This document shows, piece by piece, positions 16,585 through 25,130 of a DNA stretch of 64,000 nucleotides (its first letter is position 1; each line of letters starts with the position of its first letter). The notes below the pieces were generated by a model that ran no database searches, was not told the DNA's origin, and saw only the letters and a list, made by a program, of their open reading frames with translations. This stretch comes from Capnocytophaga periodontitidis. GTDB lineage: Bacteria; Bacteroidota; Bacteroidia; Flavobacteriales; Flavobacteriaceae. The position numbers and the translations under genes are program-made. The stretch lies in contig NZ_JAEFDB010000002.1 in NCBI RefSeq assembly GCF_016126015.1, forward strand, positions 248,001-312,000. Reading direction: 5' to 3'.

Positions 16585-18051
16585 TTATTTTTTCTTTTTA
16601 TTCTCGAAATTTACGGCGCAAGAGTCGATTTCGGATACACGGAGGGTGTTTACCATTCCTTTGCCTTGCATTGGCATTGATACGAGACTTATCATTATAT
16701 CACCCATATCCACATAGCCTTTTTCGTTGGCAATATGGTTGATGTCCTCAATCAATTCATCGGTAGAAACAAAGCGATCGTAGTAGAAAGTAGTTACGCC
16801 CCACAAGAGGTTCAACTGGGTGAGGATGCGCTTGTTAGATGTGAAAATGAGAATGTGTGAATTAGGGCGGTATGACGAAATACGGAAGGCTGCATACCCA
16901 CTGTTTGTAAGGGAGGTAATTACCTTGGCATTGGTGTCGTTAGCCATTTTCGCTGCGTGGAAACAGATCGTGTTGGTTACATAACGCAACGAACGTATAA
17001 ACGGTGTAATGAGAGGAACTTGGATAAGGTTAGAATCCTCTACACTTTTGATGATGCGAGTCATCTGCTGGATTACTTGTACAGGATATTTACCTACTGA
17101 AGTTTCACCAGAGAGCATCACCGCATCGGCACCATCCATTACTGAGTTTCCTACGTCGTTCACCTCGGCGCGGGTAGGGGTAAGGCTTGAAATCATACTT
17201 TCCATCATTTGGGTAGCGATGATTACAGGGATGTGGTGAGATTTAGCTTTGCGCACCAATTCTTTTTGGATAAGAGGCACTTCTTCAGCTGGGATTTCTA
17301 CCCCAAGGTCACCACGGGCAACCATAATACCATTACAAGCAGCCATAATCTTATCGATATTTACCAAAGCTTCAGGTTTTTCAATCTTGGCAATGATAGG
17401 AATTTCGTAACCTGCATTTTCTTTGATAAGTTCTTTTAGGTCTTGGATATCTTCGGGGTGGCGCACGAAAGAAAGAGCGATCCAATCAACTTCTTGAGAG
17501 ATAGCGAAAAGTGCATCGCGCACGTCTTTTTCGGTAAGAGCAGGGAGAGATACTTTAGTATTAGGTAAGTTCACCCCTTTTTTAGATTTGAAAGGACCAC
17601 CTTGTATAACTATGGCTACTACCTCGTCTTCACGATTGGTAGATACCACTTCAAAGATGAGTTTCCCGTCGTCTAACAAAATGCGCTCGCCAGGGTTTAC
17701 ATCTTGAGGGAACGCTTTGTAGTTCATATAGGCGCGTTCTTTAGTACCTACAAAAGGTTCACCTGTAACGAAAGTAACGCGGTCGCCAGGGTATACCACA
17801 GCATCGTCTTCCATTACCCCTACGCGCAATTTAGGACCTTGGAGGTCGGCGAGGATAGCGGTATGAAAACCGTGTTCTTCGTTGATTTGGCGAATCATCT
17901 TGATGCGGTTGCGCACATCGTCGTAATCGGCGTGTGAGAAGTTGATACGGAAGACGTTCACGCCCGCAGCCATCATATCTTTTATTACCTCAGGACTTTC
18001 GGTAGCAGGGCCTAAGGTAGCTACAATCTTTGTTTTTTTTGTATTTAACAT
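16585..18051 (-). CDS. pyk: pyruvate kinase
   Basis: Final glycolytic step: phosphoenolpyruvate + ADP to pyruvate + ATP, in the cytoplasm. At 488 residues it has the standard architecture, with N-terminus TKIVATLGPATES, an active-site lysine in AKIEKPEAL, the metal/PEP segment GIMVARGDLGVEIP, and the family signature TQMMESMI...TRAEVNDV followed by DGADAVMLSGETSVGKYP. The C-terminal allosteric domain (~350-488) contains SNLTNSGYAAFRISSYRP-like sequence. Its start overlaps the stop of the IPExxxVDY gene by 7 bases, so the two are translationally linked, and a strong hairpin terminator ends the transcript. Confidence 0.97.
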   Translation of the reverse strand: MLNTKKTKIVATLGPATESPEVIKDMMAAGVNVFRINFSHADYDDVRNRIKMIRQINEEHGFHTAILADLQGPKLRVGVMEDDAVVYPGDRVTFVTGEPFVGTKERAYMNYKAFPQDVNPGERILLDDGKLIFEVVSTNREDEVVAIVIQGGPFKSKKGVNLPNTKVSLPALTEKDVRDALFAISQEVDWIALSFVRHPEDIQDLKELIKENAGYEIPIIAKIEKPEALVNIDKIMAACNGIMVARGDLGVEIPAEEVPLIQKELVRKAKSHHIPVIIATQMMESMISSLTPTRAEVNDVGNSVMDGADAVMLSGETSVGKYPVQVIQQMTRIIKSVEDSNLIQVPLITPFIRSLRYVTNTICFHAAKMANDTNAKVITSLTNSGYAAFRISSYRPNSHILIFTSNKRILTQLNLLWGVTTFYYDRFVSTDELIEDINHIANEKGYVDMGDIMISLVSMPMQGKGMVNTLRVSEIDSCAVNFENKKKK

Positions 18052-18515
18052 TCTTGAAAAATCTGTTTATATTTATTATTCAGTGTATCGGTATCGATAG
18101 TATAAGCGGTAGTAGCAGGTATTTCAGATATTTTAGAGAGCAATGTTGCTAAATCCATACGCCTTTCGGTGTCAATTTTTAGAAAGTAGTCTACTTTTTT
18201 GTATTTGTCTATTAAGTAGATAAGAGAGGTTGTACTCTCAAAAAGCGAAAGGGATTGCATTTCTTTCTCTATTAGCAGTTTGTTGCCTATGCAGTGCCAA
18301 GCTGTTCCTAACAAGGGGTTTTCCCAATAGTAATACGAAAAATATTTACCCGAAACAGTGTCTAACAAACTTGCTTTTTGGTTTTCTTTAGCCAATTGCA
18401 ATTGCAGCGTTTTGTTCAGAAAATAAGCCAAGCGATAGTCGTCTAAAGCTGAATGTACTGCGATGAGCTTGTAATCACAAGGTAAAACATCTAGTAATTT
18501 AAGTACTGCTGCCAT
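18045..18515 (-). CDS. IPExxxVDY-type protein
   Basis: A 156-residue cytoplasmic protein of a small family found in Bacteroidota beside pyruvate kinase (family knowledge, from memory). Visible family-like stretches are HSALDDYRLAYFLNKTLQLQL near the N-terminus, FLKID in the middle and a C-terminal IPATTAYTID followed by LNNKYKQIF. The function is unknown. Overlap with pyk and a promoter directly upstream make it the first gene of a two-gene unit, so it could modulate or simply accompany glycolysis (inference). Confidence 0.75.
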   Translation of the reverse strand: MAAVLKLLDVLPCDYKLIAVHSALDDYRLAYFLNKTLQLQLAKENQKASLLDTVSGKYFSYYYWENPLLGTAWHCIGNKLLIEKEMQSLSLFESTTSLIYLIDKYKKVDYFLKIDTERRMDLATLLSKISEIPATTAYTIDTDTLNNKYKQIFQEC

Positions 18516-18535
18516 AGTTCTTCACTTTCAGGCGG

Positions 18536-18567
18536 CAAAGATACAAACTAATTAGCGAATTAGCAAA
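18536..18567 (-). promoter_or_regulatory. promoter of the IPExxxVDY-pyk unit
   Basis: Minus strand -33 TTTG (18564-18567) inside an AATTAGC array (18548-18584), 20 nt, then -7 TATCTTTG (18536-18543), 20 bases before the start codon. Confidence 0.75.
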
Positions 18568-18689
18568 TTAGCGAATTAGAAAATTGTTTTGGCACGGTTT
18601 TTGGAAAGAGGTAGTAAAATAATTTAGAAATCGCTATTATATTATATATTCTAAGGCGCGTTGCTGTGATAGTGACGCGCTTTTTTATT

Positions 18690-19289
18690 TTAGAATCGGA
18701 TGCCAAAACCTATGCCTAAAGTGCGGTATTCTACTGTATCGGGGATTTCATCGGCAAGAATGGGTTTGCCCACCTCAAAACTTGTATATGAGGCATCTAT
18801 CAATACGCTTACAGTGAATGCATCTTCTACAGCAATAGGGATACTCAACCCTATTTTAGCTTCGCCAAAAGAGGCCTTTACTTGTTTGCTTAGTGGGATA
18901 AAACCAGATAGTTGTCCGTAAATATCGGCATAAGAAGCCTTAGGGAGCATTCCTCTAACAACAATTCCTGCTTTTAAAGCTGTGGTTACGGGGGCTCTGA
19001 AATGGTGAATCCCCACAATAGCTCCTACAGCCAAAGAACGGGTGAATAGGTAATTAGTTGAAAAATCGGTGGAATAGATTACTTTTTCTCTAAACTTGTA
19101 TTCTTTTCCATAAGAAGCATCTCTACCTAAATGATCTATAAAATGAACCCCATACGAATAAGTAGCTTTTTCTTTTCTGGGGATGTTTAGATGAGCACTT
19201 GCTTGGAAAAACCATCTTTCGTCAAAGAAATCTTGAGCGAGAAGCATTGAGGGCAATAAGAAAACTGCAATGTAAAGGATATTTTTCAT
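18690..19289 (-). CDS. small outer-membrane beta-barrel protein
   Basis: A 199-residue secreted protein with signal peptide MKNILYIAVFLLPSMLLA and a body of short amphipathic strands ending in YRTLGIGFGIRF. A terminal Phe preceded by alternating hydrophobics is the typical end of an outer-membrane barrel. The predicted size suits an 8-stranded OmpA/OmpX-like barrel. It starts 3 bases after the stop of the nucleotide-sugar dehydrogenase, so it is co-transcribed. No more precise family is recognisable. Confidence 0.65.
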   Translation of the reverse strand: MKNILYIAVFLLPSMLLAQDFFDERWFFQASAHLNIPRKEKATYSYGVHFIDHLGRDASYGKEYKFREKVIYSTDFSTNYLFTRSLAVGAIVGIHHFRAPVTTALKAGIVVRGMLPKASYADIYGQLSGFIPLSKQVKASFGEAKIGLSIPIAVEDAFTVSVLIDASYTSFEVGKPILADEIPDTVEYRTLGIGFGIRF

Positions 19290-19292
19290 TTG

Positions 19293-20555
19293 TTACAATC
19301 TAAAAATATTCTCAGCAATAGGCAATTTGCCTTTTACATCGTAAATGATTCCTTTTTCGTTTAGGTAATCGGCTATATTCATCTGTAAAAACTCGTTGTG
19401 TGCTACGCAAAGCACTACCACATCATTGTTTTTAGGAAGGTTTTCTCTATTGGTTTCTACTTTGATGCCGTACTCTTCTTCAGCGCGGTGAGCGTCAGCC
19501 CAAGGATCGTATATCACTATGTGATCAGTGAAATTTTCGAGTGTGCGATAGATATCTATAACCTTGGTATTGCGAGTGTCGGGGCAGTTTTCTTTAAAGG
19601 TAAAGCCCAAAAGCAAGATTTTGCTATCTTTCACTGGAGCACCTTGCAAACACAAGCGGTTGATAATCTGGTAAGCGATATATCCCCCCATAGAATCGTT
19701 AGTTTTACGGGCTTCCATCATTAGGCGGGGTGAAACGCCGTGGAGTTTGGCTTTTTGTATGAGGTAGTAAGGGTCTACCCCTATACAATGTCCGCCTACC
19801 AATCCAGGGCGGAAAGGCAAAAAGTTCCACTTGCTGCTAGCGGCATCTATCACGGCATTGGTATCGATGTCGAGAATATTGAAAATTTTAGCAATTTCGT
19901 TCATAAAAGCGATATTCACGTCGCGCTGAGCGTTTTCTATCACTTTGGCGGCTTCGGCTACTTTGATAGAGGAAGCGAGATAAGTCCCCCCAGTGAGTAC
20001 TGAATTGTAAAGCGCATCGACCTTAGCTGCTACCTCAGGGGTAGAACCTGAAGTTATTTTGCAAATATTCTCCACCGTGTGCTGTTTGTCGCCAGGGTTG
20101 ATGCGTTCGGGGGAGTAACCTACGAAGAAATCGCGGTTGAACACGAGGTTTGATACCTTTTCTAAGACGGGCACACACACCTCTTCGGTTACTCCTGGGT
20201 AAACCGTTGATTCGTAAATCACAATATCACCTTTTTTGAGCAATGCCCCTACTGTTGCACTTGCTTTGCGGAGTGCGGTAAGGTCGGGTTGCTGATAGAG
20301 GTCGATAGGGGTAGGGACAGCCACGATATACACATTGCAATCGGCGGCATCCTGAGGGTTTGTAGTACAAATGAGGTGAGTAGCCAAACGCTCTTTAAGC
20401 GTTTCACTACTGATTTCGCCGGTAGTATCTACCCCAGCATTGAGGCTTTCTACACGCACTTTATAAGGGTCATAACCCACGGTGGGATATTTTTTAGCAA
20501 AGAGGCAAGCTAAAGGTAACCCCACATAACCGAGACCTATGATACCTATTTTCAT
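19293..20555 (-). CDS. nucleotide-sugar dehydrogenase (UDP-GlcNAc/ManNAc dehydrogenase type)
   Basis: NAD-dependent two-fold oxidation of a UDP-sugar C6 to the uronic acid, for surface-polysaccharide synthesis. The Rossmann motif MKIGIIGLGYVGLPLA starts the protein. I use the second Met at 20555 because it abuts this motif; the frame has one extra Met. The conserved stretches YESTVYPGVTEE and GYSPERINPGD and the catalytic cysteine (residue 257) in GGHCIGVDPYYL are all present, as is the C-terminal domain with GFTFKENCPDTRNTK. The sequence is closest in feel to TviB/WbpA-type 6-dehydrogenases, but the sugar is not certain. No glycosyltransferases are nearby, so it probably serves a pathway encoded elsewhere. 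Confidence 0.9.
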   Translation of the reverse strand: MKIGIIGLGYVGLPLACLFAKKYPTVGYDPYKVRVESLNAGVDTTGEISSETLKERLATHLICTTNPQDAADCNVYIVAVPTPIDLYQQPDLTALRKASATVGALLKKGDIVIYESTVYPGVTEEVCVPVLEKVSNLVFNRDFFVGYSPERINPGDKQHTVENICKITSGSTPEVAAKVDALYNSVLTGGTYLASSIKVAEAAKVIENAQRDVNIAFMNEIAKIFNILDIDTNAVIDAASSKWNFLPFRPGLVGGHCIGVDPYYLIQKAKLHGVSPRLMMEARKTNDSMGGYIAYQIINRLCLQGAPVKDSKILLLGFTFKENCPDTRNTKVIDIYRTLENFTDHIVIYDPWADAHRAEEEYGIKVETNRENLPKNNDVVVLCVAHNEFLQMNIADYLNEKGIIYDVKGKLPIAENIFRL

Positions 20556-20592
20556 CAATTAACAATTAACAATTAAGAATTAATTTTAAAAC

Positions 20593-21612
20593 CTATTTAT
20601 ATATTATTTCGTCTATTTTTTCAGGATCATAATCTTCAAAAAGGATTTCTCCAAAGTCTTTTTGCGTTAGTTGAGCATTGAAAGGCTTTCTCTCATCCCA
20701 CCAATAGGTGATATCTCCAAATTGGTGTAGAACAATCTTATTTTTACTATATTTAAAAGTGATATACTTTTCAGCGGTATATTCATCAGGTACTTCAGTA
20801 TTTAATTCAATGGTGAAAAAATTGTCTTTAAAAGCAATTCTCTTGAAGAAAAAAACTTCCATACTTGGATAGATTTTTTCATTGTGAAAGAATTTGTACT
20901 TATCACCTCCTTGATGAATTAACAAAATAACAGGGGCAACCAAAGTTTTATGGTCATCAGACTTTAAATCGTTGTTATTTTTAAAAACAAGAAAGATATC
21001 TTTATTACCATCTTGATTGAGGTCGTGTAGATACATTTTTTTCAGCGTAAAGAGTTTAGATTTTTGTATGCGATTGATGACCTCAGTAATATTTTTAAAT
21101 TGAATCATCTCCCCATTGTCATTTTGAATGATCCCCTCTTCTGTTATGACGATGTCCTCAGGAGTGGTAATATTGGGAGTCTTATTAAAAATCCATTCTT
21201 TTATTTTTTTATCATCTAAAAATAAAGACGCTCCCAACTCATTATGGATAAAATTAATATGAGCAATGTTTTTAAGATGCAGTGTATCTAATATACGAAA
21301 TTTTTCTACATCTTCATTTGAAAGAAACTTTTCTAAACTAAAAACAAAATAATGATAGTGCAATGGTTTGTAAACACTATAACAAAGGCTATCAGATTTA
21401 AAATAACTGCTATTTTTTATAAATTCATAATCAGAAAGCTCATCACCGGCATAAAATTCTTTTCCTATAAAAATCTCATCTTTTGATGAATTTACGTTCC
21501 CCACACTTTCAGTAACTGTAGTGGTGGCTACACTATTGTCATACTGAACTTGCTGTTGTTGGCAAGTGCTTAACAACAGAAATGAGTATAATATGAGAAA
21601 AGTTGTTTTCAT
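20593..21612 (-). CDS. lipoprotein with a C-terminal module shared with the upstream gene
   Basis: A 339-residue predicted lipoprotein. The leader MKTTFLILYSFLLLSTC has lipobox LSTC and is followed by a Q/T/S-rich spacer. Residues ~148-339 form a module nearly identical to the C-terminus of the upstream 566-residue protein. It includes ITEEGIIQNDNGEMIQFKNI and DLNQDGNKDIFLVFKN, the latter like an FG-GAP/Ca-binding loop (DxNxDGxxD). The first part is unrelated to the neighbour. Function unknown; a secreted beta-rich surface protein is likely. It starts 3 bases after the upstream stop. Confidence 0.75.
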   Translation of the reverse strand: MKTTFLILYSFLLLSTCQQQQVQYDNSVATTTVTESVGNVNSSKDEIFIGKEFYAGDELSDYEFIKNSSYFKSDSLCYSVYKPLHYHYFVFSLEKFLSNEDVEKFRILDTLHLKNIAHINFIHNELGASLFLDDKKIKEWIFNKTPNITTPEDIVITEEGIIQNDNGEMIQFKNITEVINRIQKSKLFTLKKMYLHDLNQDGNKDIFLVFKNNNDLKSDDHKTLVAPVILLIHQGGDKYKFFHNEKIYPSMEVFFFKRIAFKDNFFTIELNTEVPDEYTAEKYITFKYSKNKIVLHQFGDITYWWDERKPFNAQLTQKDFGEILFEDYDPEKIDEIIYK

Positions 21613-21615
21613 TTT

Positions 21616-23316
21616 TTAAATCTTTCTTGATTCATATATTATCTCGTTTATTTTTTCAGGATCATAATCTTCAAAAAGGATTTCTCCAAAGTCTTTTTGT
21701 GTTGCTTGAACATTAGAAGGCTTTCTCTCATCCCACCAATAGGTGATATGTCCAAATCGGTGTAGAACAATCTTATTTTTACTATATTTAAAAGTGATAT
21801 ACTTTTCAGCGGTATATTCATCAGGTACTTCAGTATCTAATTCAATGGTGAAAAAATTGTCTTTAAAAGCAATTCTTTTGAAAAAAATAAACTCCATACT
21901 TGGATAGATTTTTTCATTGTGAAAGAATTTGTACTTATCACCTCCTTGATGAATTAACAAAATAACAGGAGTTACTAAAGTTTTAGGGTCATCAGTTTCT
22001 GGAGCGTTGTTGTTTTCAAAAGCGAGGATGATATCTTTATCACCATCTTGATTGAGGTCGTGTAGATACATTTTTTTCAGCGTAAAGAGCTTATATTTTT
22101 GTATGCGATTGATGACCTCAGTAATATTTTTAAATTGAATCATCTCCCCATTGTCATTTTGAATGATCCCCTCTTCTGTTATGACGATGTCCTCAGGAGT
22201 GGTAAAATCGTTTTTTAAAAACTCTTCGTAATCTCCTTTTTTATCACCATTCCTATATTTCTTGTAATAAGGAAGTTTTGTATAAGGAAACTCAAAATAA
22301 TACATATTTTTATCTTTAACGAGAGTTCCTTCTAAATAATTAGGATAATTATTGTATTCACTATCTTCTGCTGAAATATATTTTTTAGGCATAGCGACAA
22401 TATATTTTCCTTCGGATCTATATATTTTTACAAAATCACCATAAGTAGTTTTAGACTCTTCATACTCTGCTTTCCAATAGGTTATTCTCTGTCCTAAAGG
22501 AAAGATTTTGTTATCCTTATAACAATATAGTTCCCAACCAAAATTATACTCACCCACCAAAGGAAAAAGCAAGATGTACGTTTTGTTCTCCTCATCCAAA
22601 TAAACAAAAGGACTTGAAGTAAGTAAATCACCAGAAGTTTTTCTGATGATTTTTCTAGAATCCTTACCAATAGTTACTGTAATTATTTCAGGTACACTAT
22701 TTTTTCCTTCTTCTATTTTATTTGCAACTCTTATATTTTGGCAATTCAATTTATAAAATTCTTCTTTATTAGAGGCATTACAATCTAATTTTAAAAGTTG
22801 AACCAGTTCTTTATAGTCTATAGTTGTTTCTTGAATATCACTAGGCATTACATCTCTTTTCCCCGCTAAAATATCATCATTTAATATTTTAGAAATTACA
22901 AAATGCCCCTCCTTATCTTTTTCTAATAAATAGTCTACACAAGTTTCTTTTTCATAAGTGTCTCCAAATAGTAAAAAACAACATCTGTATTCATTTTTGT
23001 TTTCTAAAGGTGTTATTTTTAATGTACTATTGAGAACATCAGCAAAAAAATCTTGCCCATCTATAAAAGGGTCGTAATCTAATGTCATATCAGCAGATAG
23101 TTCATCAATCTTTTCCAACAATTGCTTGGAAACATATTGCTTGAAAAGTACTTCTCGGTTATCTAACGAACCATTATAAACAGATGAATAAAAAGCTTTT
23201 AGAGTTGCTATAGCAACTTCTGTATCTGTAGATTCAGCAGCTGCGTTATTAGCGTTCTTCTTATCTCTACAACTAATAAAAGCTATTAAAATAAATATGA
23301 TAATAATTCTTTTCAT
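21616..23316 (-). CDS. lipoprotein with duplicated C-terminal module
   Basis: A 566-residue predicted lipoprotein started at 23316, giving MKRIIIIFILIAFISC with lipobox FISC. The frame extends 7 codons further upstream without a signal-like start. Residues ~20-150 resemble a DUF3828-like ntf2-type domain (AIATLKAFYSSVYNG near the start; tentative). Residues ~380-566 are the module shared with the next gene, including DLNQDGDKDIILAF. The identity over this ~570-bp block is so high, with scattered differences, that a recent duplication or gene conversion is likely. A 14-bp tandem repeat lies in the upstream region. Function unknown. Confidence 0.75.
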   Translation of the reverse strand: MKRIIIIFILIAFISCRDKKNANNAAAESTDTEVAIATLKAFYSSVYNGSLDNREVLFKQYVSKQLLEKIDELSADMTLDYDPFIDGQDFFADVLNSTLKITPLENKNEYRCCFLLFGDTYEKETCVDYLLEKDKEGHFVISKILNDDILAGKRDVMPSDIQETTIDYKELVQLLKLDCNASNKEEFYKLNCQNIRVANKIEEGKNSVPEIITVTIGKDSRKIIRKTSGDLLTSSPFVYLDEENKTYILLFPLVGEYNFGWELYCYKDNKIFPLGQRITYWKAEYEESKTTYGDFVKIYRSEGKYIVAMPKKYISAEDSEYNNYPNYLEGTLVKDKNMYYFEFPYTKLPYYKKYRNGDKKGDYEEFLKNDFTTPEDIVITEEGIIQNDNGEMIQFKNITEVINRIQKYKLFTLKKMYLHDLNQDGDKDIILAFENNNAPETDDPKTLVTPVILLIHQGGDKYKFFHNEKIYPSMEFIFFKRIAFKDNFFTIELDTEVPDEYTAEKYITFKYSKNKIVLHRFGHITYWWDERKPSNVQATQKDFGEILFEDYDPEKINEIIYESRKI

Positions 23317-23379
23317 AAGTAAAAAAATGTCAGACAAGTCGGACGAGGCAGATGAGTGGGATGGGGGAGGGGAGATAGT

Positions 23380-23491
23380 CCTGACCCCTGAGTCCTGACC
23401 CCTGAAACCTGACCCCTGAAACCTGACCCCTGAAACCTGACCCCTGAAACCTGACCCCTGAAACCTGACCCCTGAAACCTGACCCCTGAAA
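23380..23491. repeat. 14-bp tandem repeat, eight copies (VNTR)
   Basis: Unit CCTGACCCCTGAAA repeated eight times. The first copy ends GAGT instead of GAAA and the others are identical. It fills the gap between the stop of the sigma-54 activator (23493) and the 5' region of the lipoprotein gene starting at 23316. Confidence 0.95.
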
Positions 23492-23492
23492 C

Positions 23493-24746
23493 CTAAATCA
23501 TATTATATTGCTTTAGTTTTCTGTATAGTGTGCGTTCGGAAATTCCTAAAGCCTTAGCTGTTTCTTTGCGTTTGCCATCGTTGTGTTCTAATGATTTGCG
23601 TATCATCTCACGCTCTTGTTCTTGGAGTGAAAAACGCTCTTCTTCAGCAGCTTCCTCGTAGTCGTACACTACTTCGTGAGGAAGGATTTCTTTTTCGGCA
23701 GGAGTTACAGGTAAAAAAGCAAAAGAAGGAGGTGTGGGCTCGTTTTTGCGAGTGTCGTTGCCATAAATGCGATGGATGAGACCTTCGTTCTCTTGTTGTA
23801 CTTGAGGGGAATTGCCGTGTTGTAGTAGCTCAAGGGTGAGTTTTTTCAGGTCGTTGAGGTCGTTTTTCATATCGAAAAGCACCTTGTAAAGCAGTTCGCG
23901 TTCGTTGCTAAAATCACTATCTGAGCGGTTTTGGGCAGGGACTATTGAAGGCAGATTTGTCCCTTCGTCGGGCAGATAAGAGCGCAAAAGACTTGCGGTG
24001 ATGTCGCGGCGTTGTTCCAGTACCGAAATTTGTTCGGCTACATTGCGTAACTGGCGTATATTACCGCTCCAGCGGTAGTTGGTAAGCAATTGTACAGCAT
24101 CTTCACTGAGCCTTACGGGAGGCATTTTGTATTTTTCGGCGAAATCCGAAGCGAACTTGCGGAAGAGCAGATGGATATCCTCTTTGCGTTCACGCAAGGG
24201 AGGCAAGTGTATTTCTACGGTGCTGAGTCGGTAATAGAGGTCTTCGCGGAAACGTCCTTTTTTGATAGCTTCTTGCATTTGCACATTGGTAGCTGCCACG
24301 ATGCGCACATTGGTTTTCTGTACTACTGAAGACCCTACTTTGATGAACTCACCATTTTCGAGCACCCGCAAGAGGCGCACTTGAGTAGTGAGAGGCAGTT
24401 CGCCCACCTCGTCTAAGAAAATAGTACCGCCATCGGCTTCTTCAAAATAACCGCTACGGGTAGCAGTAGCCCCTGTGAAAGCGCCTTTTTCGTGACCAAA
24501 GAGTTCAGAATCAATAGTGCCTTCGGGGATAGCCCCGCAGTTCACAGCGATATATTTGCCGTGTTTGCGCATTGAGAGCGAGTGAATGATACGAGGAATA
24601 GCCTCTTTTCCCACCCCACTTTCACCAGTGATGAGCACCGAAATATCGGTAGGGGCAACTTGTATAGCTTTTTCGAGCGCACGGTTGAGCTTTGGATCGT
24701 TGCCAATGATGCCAAAACGCTGTTTTATTGCTTGTATATTTTCCAC
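23493..24746 (-). CDS. sigma-54-dependent transcriptional activator without a receiver domain
   Basis: A 417-residue bacterial enhancer-binding protein. The AAA+ domain starts almost at the N-terminus: Walker A GESGVGKE, the sigma-54 contact loop GAFTGA, Walker B GGTIFLDEVGEL and the sensor segment GRFREDLYYRLSTVEI. A linker (~265-375) and a C-terminal Fis-type helix-turn-helix, ETAKALGISERTLYRKLKQY, follow. There is no receiver, GAF or PAS domain, so activity must be controlled by partner proteins or level rather than direct phosphorylation. Its targets are unknown; RpoN must be encoded outside the window. It diverges from feoAB across a short palindromic promoter region. Confidence 0.93.
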   Translation of the reverse strand: MENIQAIKQRFGIIGNDPKLNRALEKAIQVAPTDISVLITGESGVGKEAIPRIIHSLSMRKHGKYIAVNCGAIPEGTIDSELFGHEKGAFTGATATRSGYFEEADGGTIFLDEVGELPLTTQVRLLRVLENGEFIKVGSSVVQKTNVRIVAATNVQMQEAIKKGRFREDLYYRLSTVEIHLPPLRERKEDIHLLFRKFASDFAEKYKMPPVRLSEDAVQLLTNYRWSGNIRQLRNVAEQISVLEQRRDITASLLRSYLPDEGTNLPSIVPAQNRSDSDFSNERELLYKVLFDMKNDLNDLKKLTLELLQHGNSPQVQQENEGLIHRIYGNDTRKNEPTPPSFAFLPVTPAEKEILPHEVVYDYEEAAEEERFSLQEQEREMIRKSLEHNDGKRKETAKALGISERTLYRKLKQYNMI

Positions 24747-24772
24747 GTTTGTTACTTGAGAGTTTAGAGTTG

Positions 24773-24803
24773 CAAAGATACAAATAATTAGTAAATTAGC
24801 AAA
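24773..24803 (-). promoter_or_regulatory. promoter of the sigma-54 activator gene
   Basis: Minus strand -33 TTTG (24800-24803), 19 nt, then -7 TATCTTTG (24773-24780), 26 bases before the start codon. The -33 lies on one arm of the 20-bp palindrome at 24794-24813. Confidence 0.8.
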
Positions 24804-24835
24804 TTTGCTAATTCGCTAATTTGTCAATTAATAAA
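24783..24835. repeat. AATTAGC array between divergent promoters
   Basis: About six AATTAGC/GCTAATT-type units on both strands. The centre AATTAGCAAATTTGCTAATT (24794-24813) is a perfect 20-bp palindrome. The array supplies the -33 TTTG of both the sigma-54 activator and feoA promoters. Confidence 0.85.
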
Positions 24836-24850
24836 TTATTCTTACTTTTG
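24820..24850 (+). promoter_or_regulatory. promoter of feoAB
   Basis: -33 TTTG (24820-24823), 19 nt, then -7 TACTTTTG (24843-24850), 31 bases before feoA. No Fur-box-like palindrome stands out apart from the AATTAGC dyad. Confidence 0.8.
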
Positions 24851-24881
24851 CCGTCTAAAACAATTCTAAATAGCAATTACT

Positions 24882-25127
24882 ATGGAAAAAGTACCTTCTC
24901 ACCCTCATACCATTGCCGACCTTAAGAAAGGTGAAAAAGGGATTATTCAGCAGTTTGATTGTTGTAAGATACCTCTTAAACTCATTGAATTAGGCTGTTT
25001 TGTAGGCAGTGAAGTGGAGGTACTCCAAAAGGCGACTTTTGGCGACCCTATTTATATTCGTATGAATGATGCTTATCTTTCTATTAGAAAAGATATGGCA
25101 AAAACAATTCAATTAGCAGATTCATAA
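24882..25127 (+). CDS. feoA: FeoA ferrous iron transport accessory protein
   Basis: An 81-residue cytoplasmic SH3-like protein that supports FeoB-mediated Fe(II) uptake. Visible features are the central LIELGCFVGSEVEVLQKATFGDPIYIR and the C-terminal LSIRKDMAKTI, both FeoA-like in spacing. It precedes feoB by 3 bases and has its own strong promoter divergent from the sigma-54 activator. Length is normal. Confidence 0.92.
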   Translation: MEKVPSHPHTIADLKKGEKGIIQQFDCCKIPLKLIELGCFVGSEVEVLQKATFGDPIYIRMNDAYLSIRKDMAKTIQLADS

Positions 25128-25130
25128 ACA

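Noticed and set aside
16502-16717. plus-strand ORF across the pyk 3' end
   Set aside because: It runs through the pyk terminator hairpin and antisense to the conserved pyk C-terminus.
18656-18680. GCGCG hairpin downstream of the small barrel gene as its terminator
   Set aside because: The T-run follows on the plus strand, whereas the gene is on the minus strand; no plus-strand gene ends there.
23380-23491. Tandem 14-bp repeat as a CRISPR array
   Set aside because: Units abut with no spacers and are far too short; no cas genes are nearby.
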